In this document: in pieces, positions 34,170 through 43,481 of the stretch | Numbering within the stretch: the stretch's first letter is position 1 | Layout: each line of letters opens with the position of its first letter | Origin: Hwangdonia lutea | GTDB lineage: Bacteria > Bacteroidota > Bacteroidia > Flavobacteriales > Flavobacteriaceae | NCBI RefSeq assembly: GCF_032814565.1 | Contig: NZ_CP136521.1 | Coordinates: 1,832,501-1,896,500 of the forward strand | Direction of reading: 5' to 3' | DNA length: 64,000 nucleotides | Made by a program: the position numbers and the translations under genes | The notes under the pieces: model-generated | Told to the model about the DNA's origin: nothing | The model's input: the letters and a program-made list of their open reading frames with translations, nothing else | Databases searched by the model: none

Positions 34170-35159
34170 ATGTACCCATTAAGAAGAAACCGAAGATTAA
34201 GAACCAACGAAGCCATTCGTAGTTTAGTTCGTGAAACCATAATCACGCCAAACGATTTTTTAGTCCCACTTTTTGTTGTTGAAGGCAAAGGCGTTAAAGA
34301 AGAAATCGCATCGATGCCCAATTACTTTCGATATAGTTTGGACTTATTGGAAAACGAAGTGAAAGAACTTTGGAAACTCGGATTAAAATCGGTGTTGCTT
34401 TTTGTAAAAGTGCCCGATAATTTAAAAGATAATAAAGGAAAAGAAGCCTTAAACCCAAACGGATTGATGCAACGCGCCATTAAAACCGTAAAAAATGTGT
34501 GCCCCGATATGTTGGTAATGACCGATGTGGCACTCGACCCATATTCTATGTACGGACACGATGGTATTATTGAAAACGGCGTTGTAGTTAACGACGATAC
34601 CGCAGATTTTCTGGCAGAAATGAGTGTGTCCCACGCCAAAGCCGGAGCCAATTTTGTGGCACCAAGCGATATGATGGACGGCCGTATTTTAACCATTCGC
34701 GAAGCTTTGGAAGACGAAGGTTTTACCGATACGGGCATTATGAGTTACTCCGCAAAATATGCCTCGGCGTTTTATGGGCCTTTTCGAGATGCTTTGGATT
34801 CTGCTCCTGTAGATTTAAAGGACATTCCGAAAGACAAAAAAACCTATCAAATGGATGTCGCCAATCGCCACGAAGCAATTAGGGAAACCGAAATGGATAT
34901 TGATGAAGGTGCCGATATTGTGATGGTAAAACCAGGTATGTCGTATTTAGATATTTTAAGCGATATTAAAAATGAATTTGATGTGCCTGTTGCCGTGTAT
35001 CAAGTTTCGGGCGAATATGCCATGATTAAAGCCGCCGCCGAAAAAGGTTGGTTAAATCACGACCAAATAATTCTGGAAACCACCACCGCTTTTAAACGCG
35101 CTGGTGCCGATGTGATTGCGAGTTACTTTGCTAAAGATATTGTAAAATTGATTTCGTAA
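34170..35159 (+). CDS. hemB: Delta-aminolevulinic acid dehydratase (porphobilinogen synthase)
   Basis: 329 residues from the ATG giving MYPLRRNRRLRTNEAIR, the usual HemB start. A longer frame would begin inside a repeat. VVEGKGVKEEIASMPNYFR, VMTDVALDPYSMYGHDG, SDMMDGRILTIREAL, GIMSYSAKYAS with the Schiff-base Lys region, and IVMVKPGMSYLDIL identify the enzyme. It joins two 5-aminolevulinate molecules into porphobilinogen. It closes the plus-strand heme operon, although its step comes before that of HemC. Confidence 0.96.
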   Translation: MYPLRRNRRLRTNEAIRSLVRETIITPNDFLVPLFVVEGKGVKEEIASMPNYFRYSLDLLENEVKELWKLGLKSVLLFVKVPDNLKDNKGKEALNPNGLMQRAIKTVKNVCPDMLVMTDVALDPYSMYGHDGIIENGVVVNDDTADFLAEMSVSHAKAGANFVAPSDMMDGRILTIREALEDEGFTDTGIMSYSAKYASAFYGPFRDALDSAPVDLKDIPKDKKTYQMDVANRHEAIRETEMDIDEGADIVMVKPGMSYLDILSDIKNEFDVPVAVYQVSGEYAMIKAAAEKGWLNHDQIILETTTAFKRAGADVIASYFAKDIVKLIS

Positions 35160-35185
35160 CTTTCAAGCCCATAATTAATTCATAT

Positions 35186-36478
35186 ATGATTCGTTTTAAA
35201 ATTTTTTTAGTCTGCTGTTTTGTGTTTTGTGTTCAAACAGTAAACGCGCAACTAAGTTATGATACCCCTGATTCGGTTGGGCTCGATTCAACTTATATAA
35301 AAACCAATGTCGACTCTATAATGCGCGATGCCATCATTCAAAAAGCATTTCCGGGCGCACAATTGTTGGTTGCTAAACAAGGTAAAATCATTTTTCATGA
35401 AGCTTATGGTTTCCATACTTACGATAGCATTCAAAAAGTAAATTTAGACGATGTTTACGATTTGGCATCCGTAACCAAAATAGCGGGACCGTTACCGGCT
35501 TTAATGAAACTTTTTGAGGAAGGTAAATTAGATTTGGATGCGCCTTTTAGCACTTATTGGAAAGACTGGAAACACAAAAAGGATAAAAAAGACATCACAC
35601 TTAGGGAGCTGTTGGCGCATCAATCGGGGATAAAGCCTTATATTGTTTTTTTAGCGGAGGTTTATAAAAAGAACGGAAAAATAAAAAAGCGTTTTATTAA
35701 AACTAAAAAAAGCAAACGGTTTTCGCAGCAATATTATAACGATATTTATGTGAAAAACAGATTTAAAAATAAAATCTACAGACATATAAAACGCGTTAAG
35801 GCCGATGGTAAAAAAGAATATTTATACTCGGGTATTGCATCATTGATTTATCCGCAAATTATAGAAGATATCACGGGTGTGCCGTACCGAACCTATCTTC
35901 AAGATAATTTTTACAAACCACTGGGTTGCAACACGCTTGGTTATCTTCCAAAGGATAAAAATTTTAAAAACGCCATTGTGCCCACGGAAATAGATACCGT
36001 GTTTAGAAAGACCTTGGTTAACGGTTGGGTACACGACGATAATGCGGCACTTTTGGGTGGTATCTCTGGAAATGCAGGTTTGTTTGGTAGCGCCACGGAT
36101 TTGGCGAAATTTATGCAAATGCTTGTTCAAAACGGAACTTATGCCAACAAACAATATTTTAAACCCGAAACCGTAAAGGAATTTACCAGAATTCAATACC
36201 CAGAAAACAACAACCGCCGAGGCTTAGGGTTCGATAAACCATTAATTGGTAACGATACCTTAAGTATAAAGGAAGCTTATCCGGCGCCACAAGTGAGTCC
36301 GGAAAGTTTTGGTCATGCAGGATTTACAGGTACGTTTGTTTGGGCAGACCCCAAAAACGAGCTTGTTTTTATATTTCTTTCCAATCGGGTTTATCCAAGC
36401 CGAACACACCGAAATATTTACACTTTGAATATTAGACCCAAATTGCAACAATTATTTTATACCGCTATAAAAAATTAA
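35186..36478 (+). CDS. Secreted serine hydrolase, beta-lactamase/class C PBP-like
   Basis: 430 residues with a signal peptide ending near QTVNAQ. The serine-hydrolase motifs are SVTK (Ser95-x-x-Lys98 in YDLASVTKIAG), a YSG motif in EYLYSGIASL, and HAGFTG in place of the KTG box. A basic insert rich in Lys (KKNGKIKKRFIKTKKSKRF) is unusual between the motifs. Members hydrolyse esters, D-amino peptides or, rarely, beta-lactams. The function is not predictable. It follows hemB by 26 bases but need not be in that operon. Confidence 0.85.
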   Translation: MIRFKIFLVCCFVFCVQTVNAQLSYDTPDSVGLDSTYIKTNVDSIMRDAIIQKAFPGAQLLVAKQGKIIFHEAYGFHTYDSIQKVNLDDVYDLASVTKIAGPLPALMKLFEEGKLDLDAPFSTYWKDWKHKKDKKDITLRELLAHQSGIKPYIVFLAEVYKKNGKIKKRFIKTKKSKRFSQQYYNDIYVKNRFKNKIYRHIKRVKADGKKEYLYSGIASLIYPQIIEDITGVPYRTYLQDNFYKPLGCNTLGYLPKDKNFKNAIVPTEIDTVFRKTLVNGWVHDDNAALLGGISGNAGLFGSATDLAKFMQMLVQNGTYANKQYFKPETVKEFTRIQYPENNNRRGLGFDKPLIGNDTLSIKEAYPAPQVSPESFGHAGFTGTFVWADPKNELVFIFLSNRVYPSRTHRNIYTLNIRPKLQQLFYTAIKN

Positions 36479-36524
36479 ACCAAAACTCATAAATTATTAG
36501 TATTTTAGACCTTTAAATTTTCTT

Positions 36525-37643
36525 ATGGGATTACTTCTGTTTTACGCTTTTATTTCGGTTTTTTTTTCATTTTTATGTTCCATTTTAGAGGCTGTTCTGT
36601 TAAGCGTTACACCAACTTTTATTAATGTAAAAAAGCAGGAAGGTAAAGATTATGCCTTTGCTTTAGAAGCTTTAAAAAAAGATGTAGACAGACCACTTAT
36701 TGCTATTCTTACCTTAAATACCATTGCGCACACCGTTGGTGCTATTTTAGTGGGTGTACAAGCAAAATCTGCCTATGCCGAATTATACGGTTCGGAAACA
36801 AGAACCATTCTTGGTGTTACGTTTACCGAAGATTTAATGGTTGGTGTGGTATCGACAATTATGACGATTTTAATATTAGTGGCTTCAGAAATAATACCAA
36901 AAACCATTGGCGCAACGTATTGGAAATCGTTGGTTAATTTTACCACCAAAGCCTTAAGGGTTCTAATATTTCCATTAAAATGGACTGGCTTACTCTGGTT
37001 GCTTCAACTCACTACAAAACTCATTGGTGGGAAAAGCCACGGCAGCATTTTAAGTCGTGAAGATTTTCATGCCATGGCAGATATCGCACACGAAGAAGGT
37101 GTTTTTCAAGAATCGGAAAGTAAAGTCATAAAAAACCTGTTGACCTTTAAAGAAATTAAAGCCAAAGACGTCATGACCCCGCGAACGGTTATGAAAACAG
37201 AAAGTGCAGATACCACCGTTGAAGATTTTTTCAATAAAAATTTAAACCTCAGGTTCTCTCGTGTTCCTATTTATGCCGATACCGAAGACAATATAAAAGG
37301 ACTGGTTTTAAAAGACGACGTGTTTAAGGAAATGGCCTTGGGTAACGGCAACAAAAAACTCTCTGAACTGAAACGCGACATTATTGTAATAACTCGAAAT
37401 ATGGCCATTCCTACGCTATTTGAAGAGCTTGTGGAAACCCGAAACCACATGGCCTTGGTAGTTGATGAATACGGTACCGTAAGCGGCATTGTAACCATGG
37501 AAGATGTTATTGAAACTTTGTTGGGTCTGGAAATTATGGACGAAAGCGATAACGTATCAGATTTGCAAGTACAAGCACGAAAAAACTGGGAAGCCCGGGC
37601 CAAAAAGTTAGGTATTTTAGACGATATGAATACCGAGGAATAA
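36525..37643 (+). CDS. CNNM/CorC-family transporter (DUF21 plus CBS pair)
   Basis: 372 residues. The DUF21 membrane domain (about 1-165) has several helices beginning LLFYAFISVFFSFLCSILEAV. Two CBS domains (about 190-340) contain VMTPRTVMKTE and HMALVVDEYGTVSGIVTMED. The C-terminal CorC/HlyC transporter-associated domain found in many relatives is absent. After the CBS pair only about 30 residues remain. Family members move magnesium or related ions or serve in magnesium resistance. The role here is inferred from the family. Confidence 0.85.
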   Translation: MGLLLFYAFISVFFSFLCSILEAVLLSVTPTFINVKKQEGKDYAFALEALKKDVDRPLIAILTLNTIAHTVGAILVGVQAKSAYAELYGSETRTILGVTFTEDLMVGVVSTIMTILILVASEIIPKTIGATYWKSLVNFTTKALRVLIFPLKWTGLLWLLQLTTKLIGGKSHGSILSREDFHAMADIAHEEGVFQESESKVIKNLLTFKEIKAKDVMTPRTVMKTESADTTVEDFFNKNLNLRFSRVPIYADTEDNIKGLVLKDDVFKEMALGNGNKKLSELKRDIIVITRNMAIPTLFEELVETRNHMALVVDEYGTVSGIVTMEDVIETLLGLEIMDESDNVSDLQVQARKNWEARAKKLGILDDMNTEE

Positions 37644-37729
37644 AAAAAACATACCTGTTTAAAACATGTACTGAAAAGCTATTTTAAAATGAATGTGGCA
37701 ACTGACCATTGTAAAGTAAAAATAATTAG

Positions 37730-38212
37730 ATGAAAAGCTGCATCATCAAATCGCCTTTGGGGTTCACTAAAATTATGGGTGATGATGATGGCATTGCTTC
37801 GGTTACGGTCTTAAATAGTAAAGCATCAGAAGAAAAAATTACCGATATTATACCTGTTGAATTGGAAGATTGCGTCATTCAACTTCATGAGTATTTTGAA
37901 GGTTCTCGAAAACAATTCAACTTAAACCTCAATCCAAAGGGTACCGATTTTCAACAAAAAGTGTGGAAAGCTTTAGAGCAAATCCCTTACGGAAAAACCC
38001 TTTCGTATTTAGATTTATCAAAACAACTGGGCGATGTAAAAGCCATTCGCGCTGTTGCCAATGCCAATGGCAAAAATCCACTTTGGATAATTGTTCCGTG
38101 TCATCGTGTTATTGGTAGCGACGGTAGTTTAACCGGTTACGCCGGCGGTTTACACCGAAAAAAATGGCTGTTGGAACACGAAAGTCCGTATAAGCAACAA
38201 TCGTTATTTTAG
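37730..38212 (+). CDS. ogt: Methylated-DNA-protein cysteine methyltransferase
   Basis: 160 residues. The acceptor Cys124 is in IIVPCHRVIGSDGSLTGYAGG, and the helix-turn-helix segment FQQKVWKALEQIPYGKTLSY precedes it, the classic Ogt/MGMT arrangement. The protein removes alkyl groups from O6-alkylguanine and is used up in the process. No Ada regulatory domain is attached. The gene stands alone between the transporter and a second serine hydrolase. Confidence 0.95.
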   Translation: MKSCIIKSPLGFTKIMGDDDGIASVTVLNSKASEEKITDIIPVELEDCVIQLHEYFEGSRKQFNLNLNPKGTDFQQKVWKALEQIPYGKTLSYLDLSKQLGDVKAIRAVANANGKNPLWIIVPCHRVIGSDGSLTGYAGGLHRKKWLLEHESPYKQQSLF

Positions 38213-38265
38213 TTTACTTAAAACATAAAATTTTTCCTATATTTATTTTAACTAAAATTCTTAAA

Positions 38266-39423
38266 ATGAAATTCCTGAAAAAATTCTTAAAATGGATAGT
38301 CATCCTATTTGGTTTATTAATAATCGTACTTTACGCCACCGATACCGATTACTTACTTAAAGCGGTTAGAACCATTTATCTTAGCGGACACTCTACGGCT
38401 TATTTAGAAGATTACAAAAAATTTGACAACCAAGTGGTTGAAAACGGTACGCCCCAACCCTGGCCAAATCATAAAAATTACAACACCGTTCAAGAATCCG
38501 AAGGTTTAAAGGAAATCAATAAAGCCAACGGTACCATTGCTTATGTGATTATAAAAAACGATAGTATTTGGTTTGAAAATTATTACGATGGTTTTAACGA
38601 AAACTCAAAAACCAATTCGTTTTCCATGGCTAAAAGCTATGTGTCCGGGCTTATGGGCAAAGCCATTCAAGACGGTTATATAAAAAGTTTAGACCAACCA
38701 GTTTGCGATTTCTTGCCGGAATTTTGCGAAGGAAAAGCTGCTAAAATGACGGTTGGCGATTTATCAAGTATGGCATCTGGTACCAATTGGGATGAGCATT
38801 ATTATTCGCCTTTGTCTATTACAACACGGGCCTATTTTGATGACGATCTGGAAAAAGTCATGCTCGGTTTAAAAGTTGTTGAAGACCCCGGGAAAGCTTT
38901 TAAATACTCAAGTGGCGACACCCAAATGCTGGCTATGGTTATTGAAAAAGCCACAGGTAAAAAACTGTACGATTACCTAACCGAAAGTTTTTGGAAACCT
39001 TTGGGAAGCGAAAACCCAACGCTTTGGCAAGTGGATAGTGAGGCGCACGATTTAGTAAAAGCCTATTGTTGTATTGCCAGTAATGCCAAGGATTTTGCAC
39101 GTTTTGGAAAACTGTATAAAGACCATGGCAAATGGAACGGCAAACAATTGTTGGATTCTGCTTTTGTGGCAAAGTCTATTAAACCCCGATTTGAAAATTA
39201 TCCAATGTATGGTTATGGCATTTGGTTAAAAACCATTGGGAGCAAAAACTTTTTTATGATGCGCGGGCACCTTGGGCAATACGTAATTGTTGAACCTAAT
39301 GATAATATCATCATCGTCAGACTTGGGCATTCCAAAGGAAACAACAATAAAGTCGGGCAATTTACGGGCGATATTTTTACTTATATTGAAGAAGCATATA
39401 ACATGTTGGGTTATGATCTCTAA
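38266..39423 (+). CDS. Membrane-anchored serine hydrolase, beta-lactamase-like
   Basis: 385 residues with an N-terminal hydrophobic anchor (WIVILFGLLIIVLYAT). Ser120-Met-Ala-Lys123 in NSFSMAKSYVSGL is the SxxK nucleophile, and KYSSGDTQML supplies the Tyr motif. The third motif appears as MRGHLGQYV (HxG). This is the 6-aminohexanoate-dimer-hydrolase/esterase-like branch. The substrate is unknown. The last 11 bases overlap the start of the exonuclease gene, so the two are coupled, though no functional link is evident. Confidence 0.85.
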   Translation: MKFLKKFLKWIVILFGLLIIVLYATDTDYLLKAVRTIYLSGHSTAYLEDYKKFDNQVVENGTPQPWPNHKNYNTVQESEGLKEINKANGTIAYVIIKNDSIWFENYYDGFNENSKTNSFSMAKSYVSGLMGKAIQDGYIKSLDQPVCDFLPEFCEGKAAKMTVGDLSSMASGTNWDEHYYSPLSITTRAYFDDDLEKVMLGLKVVEDPGKAFKYSSGDTQMLAMVIEKATGKKLYDYLTESFWKPLGSENPTLWQVDSEAHDLVKAYCCIASNAKDFARFGKLYKDHGKWNGKQLLDSAFVAKSIKPRFENYPMYGYGIWLKTIGSKNFFMMRGHLGQYVIVEPNDNIIIVRLGHSKGNNNKVGQFTGDIFTYIEEAYNMLGYDL

Positions 39424-40126
39424 ACTAAACTTAGAAAACATTTTATTTCTGGACATTGAAACCGTACCGGAAACCAAGCAGTTCTCAGATTTGGAAGAAA
39501 CCAAACAAGTGCTTTGGGAACAAAAATCGCAATACCAACGTAAAGATGAATTTACTGCAGAGGAGTTTTATGAACGTGCCGGAATTTGGGCTGAGTTTGG
39601 CAAAATAGTTTGCATTTCGGTGGGGTATTTTACCTTACAGGGCGATAACAGAACATTTAGGGTTACCTCATTTTTTGGCGACGAAATTAAAATTCTTAAA
39701 GATTTTAAAAACCTTTTAATATCGCATTTTAGTGAAACCAAGCACTTACTTTGTGCGCACAATGGCAAGGAATTTGACTTTCCGTACATAGCGAGACGGA
39801 TGATAATCCATAACATCGAATTGCCGTATAAACTGAATCTGTTCGGGAAAAAACCTTGGGAAGTACCGCATTTAGATACGTTGGAACTCTGGAAATTTGG
39901 TGATTATAAAACCTATACCTCGTTAAAATTACTGACCAATGTTTTGGGTATTCCTTCGCCAAAAGATGATATTGACGGTAGCGAAGTTTATCGCGTTTAT
40001 TATGAAGAAAACGACATAGACCGCATCATTATTTACTGCGAAAAAGACACCATTGCAGTAGCGCAAATATTTTTAAGGTTACGAGGTGATGCGCTTTTGG
40101 GTGATGACGAGATTATTCATGTTTAA
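39413..40126 (+). CDS. DEDD-type 3'-5' exonuclease (PolB-exonuclease-like)
   Basis: 237 residues from the ATG giving MISKLNLENIL. A longer frame reaches back inside the preceding gene and is not used. Exo I is FLDIETVPET (Asp and Glu), Exo II lies in LLCAHNGKEFDFPYIARR, and Exo III in YCEKDTIAVAQIFLRL. This matches the predicted 3'-5' exonucleases related to the proofreading domain of family B polymerases, which act as stand-alone proteins. The specific nucleic-acid substrate is not known. Confidence 0.88.
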   Translation: MISKLNLENILFLDIETVPETKQFSDLEETKQVLWEQKSQYQRKDEFTAEEFYERAGIWAEFGKIVCISVGYFTLQGDNRTFRVTSFFGDEIKILKDFKNLLISHFSETKHLLCAHNGKEFDFPYIARRMIIHNIELPYKLNLFGKKPWEVPHLDTLELWKFGDYKTYTSLKLLTNVLGIPSPKDDIDGSEVYRVYYEENDIDRIIIYCEKDTIAVAQIFLRLRGDALLGDDEIIHV

Positions 40127-40210
40127 TAATATTTTGAAATTGTAAACAAACGTTTGTGGGTCTTAAAATTCATGTTGTTATAAAAAGAATGGAACTCATT
40201 TATTTTTAGA

Positions 40211-40294
40211 TTGTCATTCCGAACGAGGAACGAGGAGGAATCACATAATTATAAGATTTCTCGTTGCTCGTACCTTGCTCTGTAGAAACGACAA
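40211..40294. repeat. Palindromic repeat of the TTGTCATTCCGAACGAGG type
   Basis: The ends TTGTC and GACAA and the inner words ATTCCGAACGAGG and CTCTGTAGAAACGA pair imperfectly into a long hairpin. The same family occurs at 59352 onward and at 43991. It lies between convergent-looking transcription units in a 253-base spacer. Confidence 0.65.
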
Positions 40295-40379
40295 GAGTTT
40301 TTGAAAAGTTTTAAAAAATCAATGTAATCACAACGAATCACATATCCAACGAGAGCAGAATTTAACTTTAATCTTGAAA

Positions 40380-40790
40380 ATGAAAAAAATCATTATTGTA
40401 TTTGCCCTTCTAATTTTGGCATTGTTGTTAGTGTTTCAAATTGGGAAATACGCCATCGTTTCGGGAGATTTAAAAACAGAAATAGTAATTGCCAGTATCG
40501 CGATCGTTTTCTTTTTTGTTGGTGTTTATATAAACAAAAAGAGCCTTCAGAAACAAAACACACCATCAAAAGAAATCAACCATAAAAAAATTGAAGCATT
40601 GGGAATCACCAATCGCGAATACGAAGTTTTACAACATATTTCCTTAGGCTTATCCAATAAAGAAATTGCCGATACATTATACCTTTCAGAAAGCACCATA
40701 AAAACGCACGTCTCAAATTTGCTGGTAAAATTAAATGCAAAACGACGCACCCAAGCAATGCAAATCGCAAAAAAATTACAGATTATTTAA
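40380..40790 (+). CDS. Membrane-anchored LuxR-type DNA-binding protein
   Basis: 136 residues from ATG. A TTG two codons earlier is also possible. Two transmembrane helices come first (IIIVFALLILALLLVFQIG and IVIASIAIVFFFVGVYI). A linker leads to a complete LuxR/GerE helix-turn-helix: LTNREYEVLQHISLGLSNKEIA-type residues and SESTIKTHVSNLLVKLNAKRR. No receiver or sensor domain is present. A DNA-binding domain tethered directly to the inner membrane is a one-component design. The signal and targets are unknown. Confidence 0.87.
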   Translation: MKKIIIVFALLILALLLVFQIGKYAIVSGDLKTEIVIASIAIVFFFVGVYINKKSLQKQNTPSKEINHKKIEALGITNREYEVLQHISLGLSNKEIADTLYLSESTIKTHVSNLLVKLNAKRRTQAMQIAKKLQII

Positions 40791-40867
40791 AATTCGTACT
40801 TTAGTATGAATTCTAAAAAAGGGGTTTAAACTACTTTTAGGGCGATATTAATATTAAAATAAAATTT

Positions 40868-41239
40868 ATGGAATTAGGAGCATTTTCTGCAAGCTTAAAT
40901 GTGAAAGACATTAATAAATCTAAATCATTTTATGAAGCATTGGGGTTTTCTGTTTTTGCCGGCGACATTGAAATGAATTATTTAATCATGAAAAACGGCA
41001 ATGCCTTAATTGGTCTTTTTCAAGGCATGTTTGAAAACAACATTTTAACTTTTAATCCCGGTTGGGATGAAAGCGCAAACAAATTGGAAACGTTTACCGA
41101 TGTTCGCGAGATTCAAAAACATTTAAAAAACAAATCGATAAAACTAGAAAGAGAAGCCGACGAGAGTACCGAAGGTCCCGCAAGTATTGTACTGTTCGAT
41201 CCCGATGGCAATACCATTCTTATCGATCAGCATGTTTAA
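40868..41239 (+). CDS. VOC-superfamily protein (glyoxalase/bleomycin-resistance-like)
   Basis: 123 residues with two beta-alpha-beta-beta-beta modules: SASLNVKDINKSKSFYEALGF at the N terminus and a C-terminal SIVLFDPDGNTILI ending. The fold usually binds a divalent metal and a small substrate. Which metal ligands are kept is uncertain from sequence alone. Such proteins range from lyases to drug-binding proteins, so no activity is claimed. It lies in a run of small genes with spacings under 20 bases from here on. Confidence 0.8.
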   Translation: MELGAFSASLNVKDINKSKSFYEALGFSVFAGDIEMNYLIMKNGNALIGLFQGMFENNILTFNPGWDESANKLETFTDVREIQKHLKNKSIKLEREADESTEGPASIVLFDPDGNTILIDQHV

Positions 41240-41254
41240 CCCACACCTCAAACA

Positions 41255-41713
41255 ATGAAAACCACAATAATTAAATACGGAATTTTTGGTGGCATCACGG
41301 GTTTTGTCATTTTTTTATCACACTTGGCATTTGCCAAAAATTTAAGCTTTTCTACCTTAGAAGTATTAGGTTATATTTCGATTTTCATATCGCTGTCATT
41401 CATTTATTTTGCGATAAAACACTACAGAGACCATGTTAATCAAGGAGTGATTTCATTAGGCAAAGCGATAACTGTTGGCTTATTGATTTCAGTGTTGGTG
41501 GGCATAGGCATTGGGCTTGCCGATTTTATTTACACTAAATTTCTAAACCCTAATTTTTTTCAGGATTATGCACAAATGTTAATTGACCAAGGAAGAGGCG
41601 ATGAGGTTATTGAAATAACAAGCACTATGGGCGCTTTATTTATGCTCGCTCTGGTAACCGTAATTGGGTTTATCATCTCGCTAATTTCTGGATTAATATT
41701 ACAACGTAAATAA
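41255..41713 (+). CDS. DUF4199-family membrane protein
   Basis: 152 residues with four hydrophobic helices (YGIFGGITGFVIFLSHLAF, LGYISIFISLSFIYFAIK, ITVGLLISVLVGIGIGLADF, and a C-terminal VTVIGFIISLISGLIL). The order and the YFAIKHYRD motif after helix 2 match DUF4199, a Bacteroidota family without an assigned role. It lies 15 bases after a VOC gene and 11 before a DUF1801 gene. Confidence 0.8.
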   Translation: MKTTIIKYGIFGGITGFVIFLSHLAFAKNLSFSTLEVLGYISIFISLSFIYFAIKHYRDHVNQGVISLGKAITVGLLISVLVGIGIGLADFIYTKFLNPNFFQDYAQMLIDQGRGDEVIEITSTMGALFMLALVTVIGFIISLISGLILQRK

Positions 41714-41724
41714 AAAATAAAAAT

Positions 41725-42189
41725 ATGCAGTACAACGCCACATCACCAGAAGATTACATCAGTCAAGTCCCTGAAGAACGTCAGAACGCCCTAAAAAAAT
41801 TACGAAAAGTCATTAACGATAATTTGCCTAAAGATTTTGAGGAAGGTATCATTTATAAAATGATTGGATATTACGTGCCACATTCGGTTTATCCCAATGG
41901 GTACCATTGCGATCCTAAAACACCGTTGCCTTTTATGAGTTTTGCATCACAAAAAAACTCGGTAAACTTATACCACAGCGGTATTTATGCTAAAAAAGAA
42001 TTGCACGATTGGTTTGTAAACGAATACCCCAAACATTGCAAACGCAAATTAGATATGGGTAAAAGCTGTATCCGATTTAAGTATTTGGACGACATTCCTT
42101 TTGAACTTATTGGCGAATTAACCAGAAAAATGACTTGCCAAGAGTGGATTGATATTTACGAAAGTGCCATAAAAAACAGAAAAAAATGA
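41725..42189 (+). CDS. DUF1801-family protein (YdhG/CyaY-like fold)
   Basis: 154 residues. EDYISQVPEERQNALKKLRK at the start and SCIRFKYLDDIPFELIGEL near the end are typical of DUF1801. The central MIGYYVPHSVYPNGYH and FMSFASQKNSVNLYHSG give a beta-rich core. The family is distantly like frataxin in shape, but no iron function is established. The stop overlaps the next VOC gene (ATGA), indicating one transcript. Confidence 0.8.
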   Translation: MQYNATSPEDYISQVPEERQNALKKLRKVINDNLPKDFEEGIIYKMIGYYVPHSVYPNGYHCDPKTPLPFMSFASQKNSVNLYHSGIYAKKELHDWFVNEYPKHCKRKLDMGKSCIRFKYLDDIPFELIGELTRKMTCQEWIDIYESAIKNRKK

Positions 42190-42572
42190 AAAAACGAGTA
42201 ACAGGAATAGGCGGATTATTTTTTAAAACCAAAGACCCAAAAGCATCGCGAGATTGGTACAAAAAACACTTAGGTTTTAATACCGATGACTACGGATGCA
42301 CCTTTTGGTGGAAGGATAAAGACGGGAATGACTGCACAACTCAATGGAGTGCTTTTGCAGAAGACACCAAGTATTACGAGCCATCAAAAAAAGACTTTAT
42401 GTTTAATTATAGGGTTGAAAATTTAGAGGAGCTTTTAAAGGTTTTAAAAGAAGAAGGCGTTACCATTGTTGGCAAAGTTGAAGAATACGATTACGGAAAA
42501 TTTGGTTGGATTTTAGATAACGACGGCAACAAAATAGAACTTTGGGAACCTGTAGATAGTGCTTTTTTGTAA
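42186..42572 (+). CDS. VOC-superfamily protein
   Basis: 128 residues. KRVTGIGGLFFKTKDP and ASRDWYKKHLGF form the first module, and GKFGWILDNDGNKIELWEP closes the second with the conserved Glu. The acidic ending fits metal-binding VOC enzymes, but no substrate is evident. It is translationally coupled to the DUF1801 gene and precedes the TauE/SafE gene. Confidence 0.82.
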   Translation: MKKRVTGIGGLFFKTKDPKASRDWYKKHLGFNTDDYGCTFWWKDKDGNDCTTQWSAFAEDTKYYEPSKKDFMFNYRVENLEELLKVLKEEGVTIVGKVEEYDYGKFGWILDNDGNKIELWEPVDSAFL

Positions 42573-42598
42573 ATTCGTTTTTTATCTAAAAGGAACTT

Positions 42599-43363
42599 TT
42601 GCCCTATTTCGAAATACTTCAATCGTATCAACTAACTGCATTACAATGGGCAGTTATTGGTTTTGCAGTTTTTTTGTTGGGTTTATCTAAATCGGGAATT
42701 AAAGGCATCGGTATTATCATTGTTGTTATACTCGCCTTTGTTTTTGGCGAAAAAGCATCGACGGGTATTCTGCTTCCCCTGTTAATTTGTGCTGATGTTT
42801 TCGCCGTTATTTATTATAACAGACACGCCCAATGGCATATTATTAAAAAGCTCATCCCATGGATGATTGTTGGTGTTTTAGTGGGCGTGTGGGTTGGTAA
42901 TGATATTTCCGAAGTCCTTTTTAAAAGGCTCATGGCTATCATAATAATTGCCTCGGTAATGATTATGTTTTACTCCGAAAGCAGAAATTCCAATAAAGTG
43001 CCAACGCATAAATTATTTTCATCGGGAACGGGTTTTTTAGCGGGTTTCACAACGATGATTGGTAATTTGGCAGGCCCCATTTCAAACATTTATTTTTTAG
43101 CCATGCGTTTTCCTAAAAACGAATTTATTGGTACGGCTGCATGGTTGTTTTTCATTATAAATGTATTCAAATTACCTTTTCATATTTTTATTTGGAAAAC
43201 CGTAACCTTTGAATCCTTGGTTTTAAATTCGGCGTTAATCCCAGCAGTTATTATAGGGTTTTTCCTGGGCGCCTATATAGTCAAGTTAATTTCAAATATA
43301 AAATACAGACGTTTTATTTTAATTGTTACAGCTATTGGCGGTGTAATTATGTTATTCAGATGA
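42599..43363 (+). CDS. TauE/SafE-family membrane permease
   Basis: 254 residues with about eight transmembrane helices. GFAVFLLGLSKSGIKGIGII is the family's N-terminal signature, and GFLAGFTTMIGNLAGPISNIY is the repeat-half motif. TauE/SafE proteins are anion exporters (sulfite, sulfoacetate and other organic acids). The start is taken as TTG because an AGGA Shine-Dalgarno is 5 bases upstream and no ATG is in frame before the first helix. The substrate is not known. Confidence 0.85.
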   Translation: MPYFEILQSYQLTALQWAVIGFAVFLLGLSKSGIKGIGIIIVVILAFVFGEKASTGILLPLLICADVFAVIYYNRHAQWHIIKKLIPWMIVGVLVGVWVGNDISEVLFKRLMAIIIIASVMIMFYSESRNSNKVPTHKLFSSGTGFLAGFTTMIGNLAGPISNIYFLAMRFPKNEFIGTAAWLFFIINVFKLPFHIFIWKTVTFESLVLNSALIPAVIIGFFLGAYIVKLISNIKYRRFILIVTAIGGVIMLFR

Positions 43364-43481
43364 TTTATTATTTAAAGTGATTTGTAACAATTAACCTATT
43401 TTAAATACTAATAGTTTTAAGAAATAGTTAATAATGCATAAATTTATTAACTTTATGGTCTAACCAAAATTATTAAATAAA

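Noticed and set aside
39287-39412. Longer exonuclease starting within the serine hydrolase gene
   Set aside because: The extra residues are a frame-shifted shadow of the upstream gene, and the ATG at 39413 leads directly into the Exo I motif.
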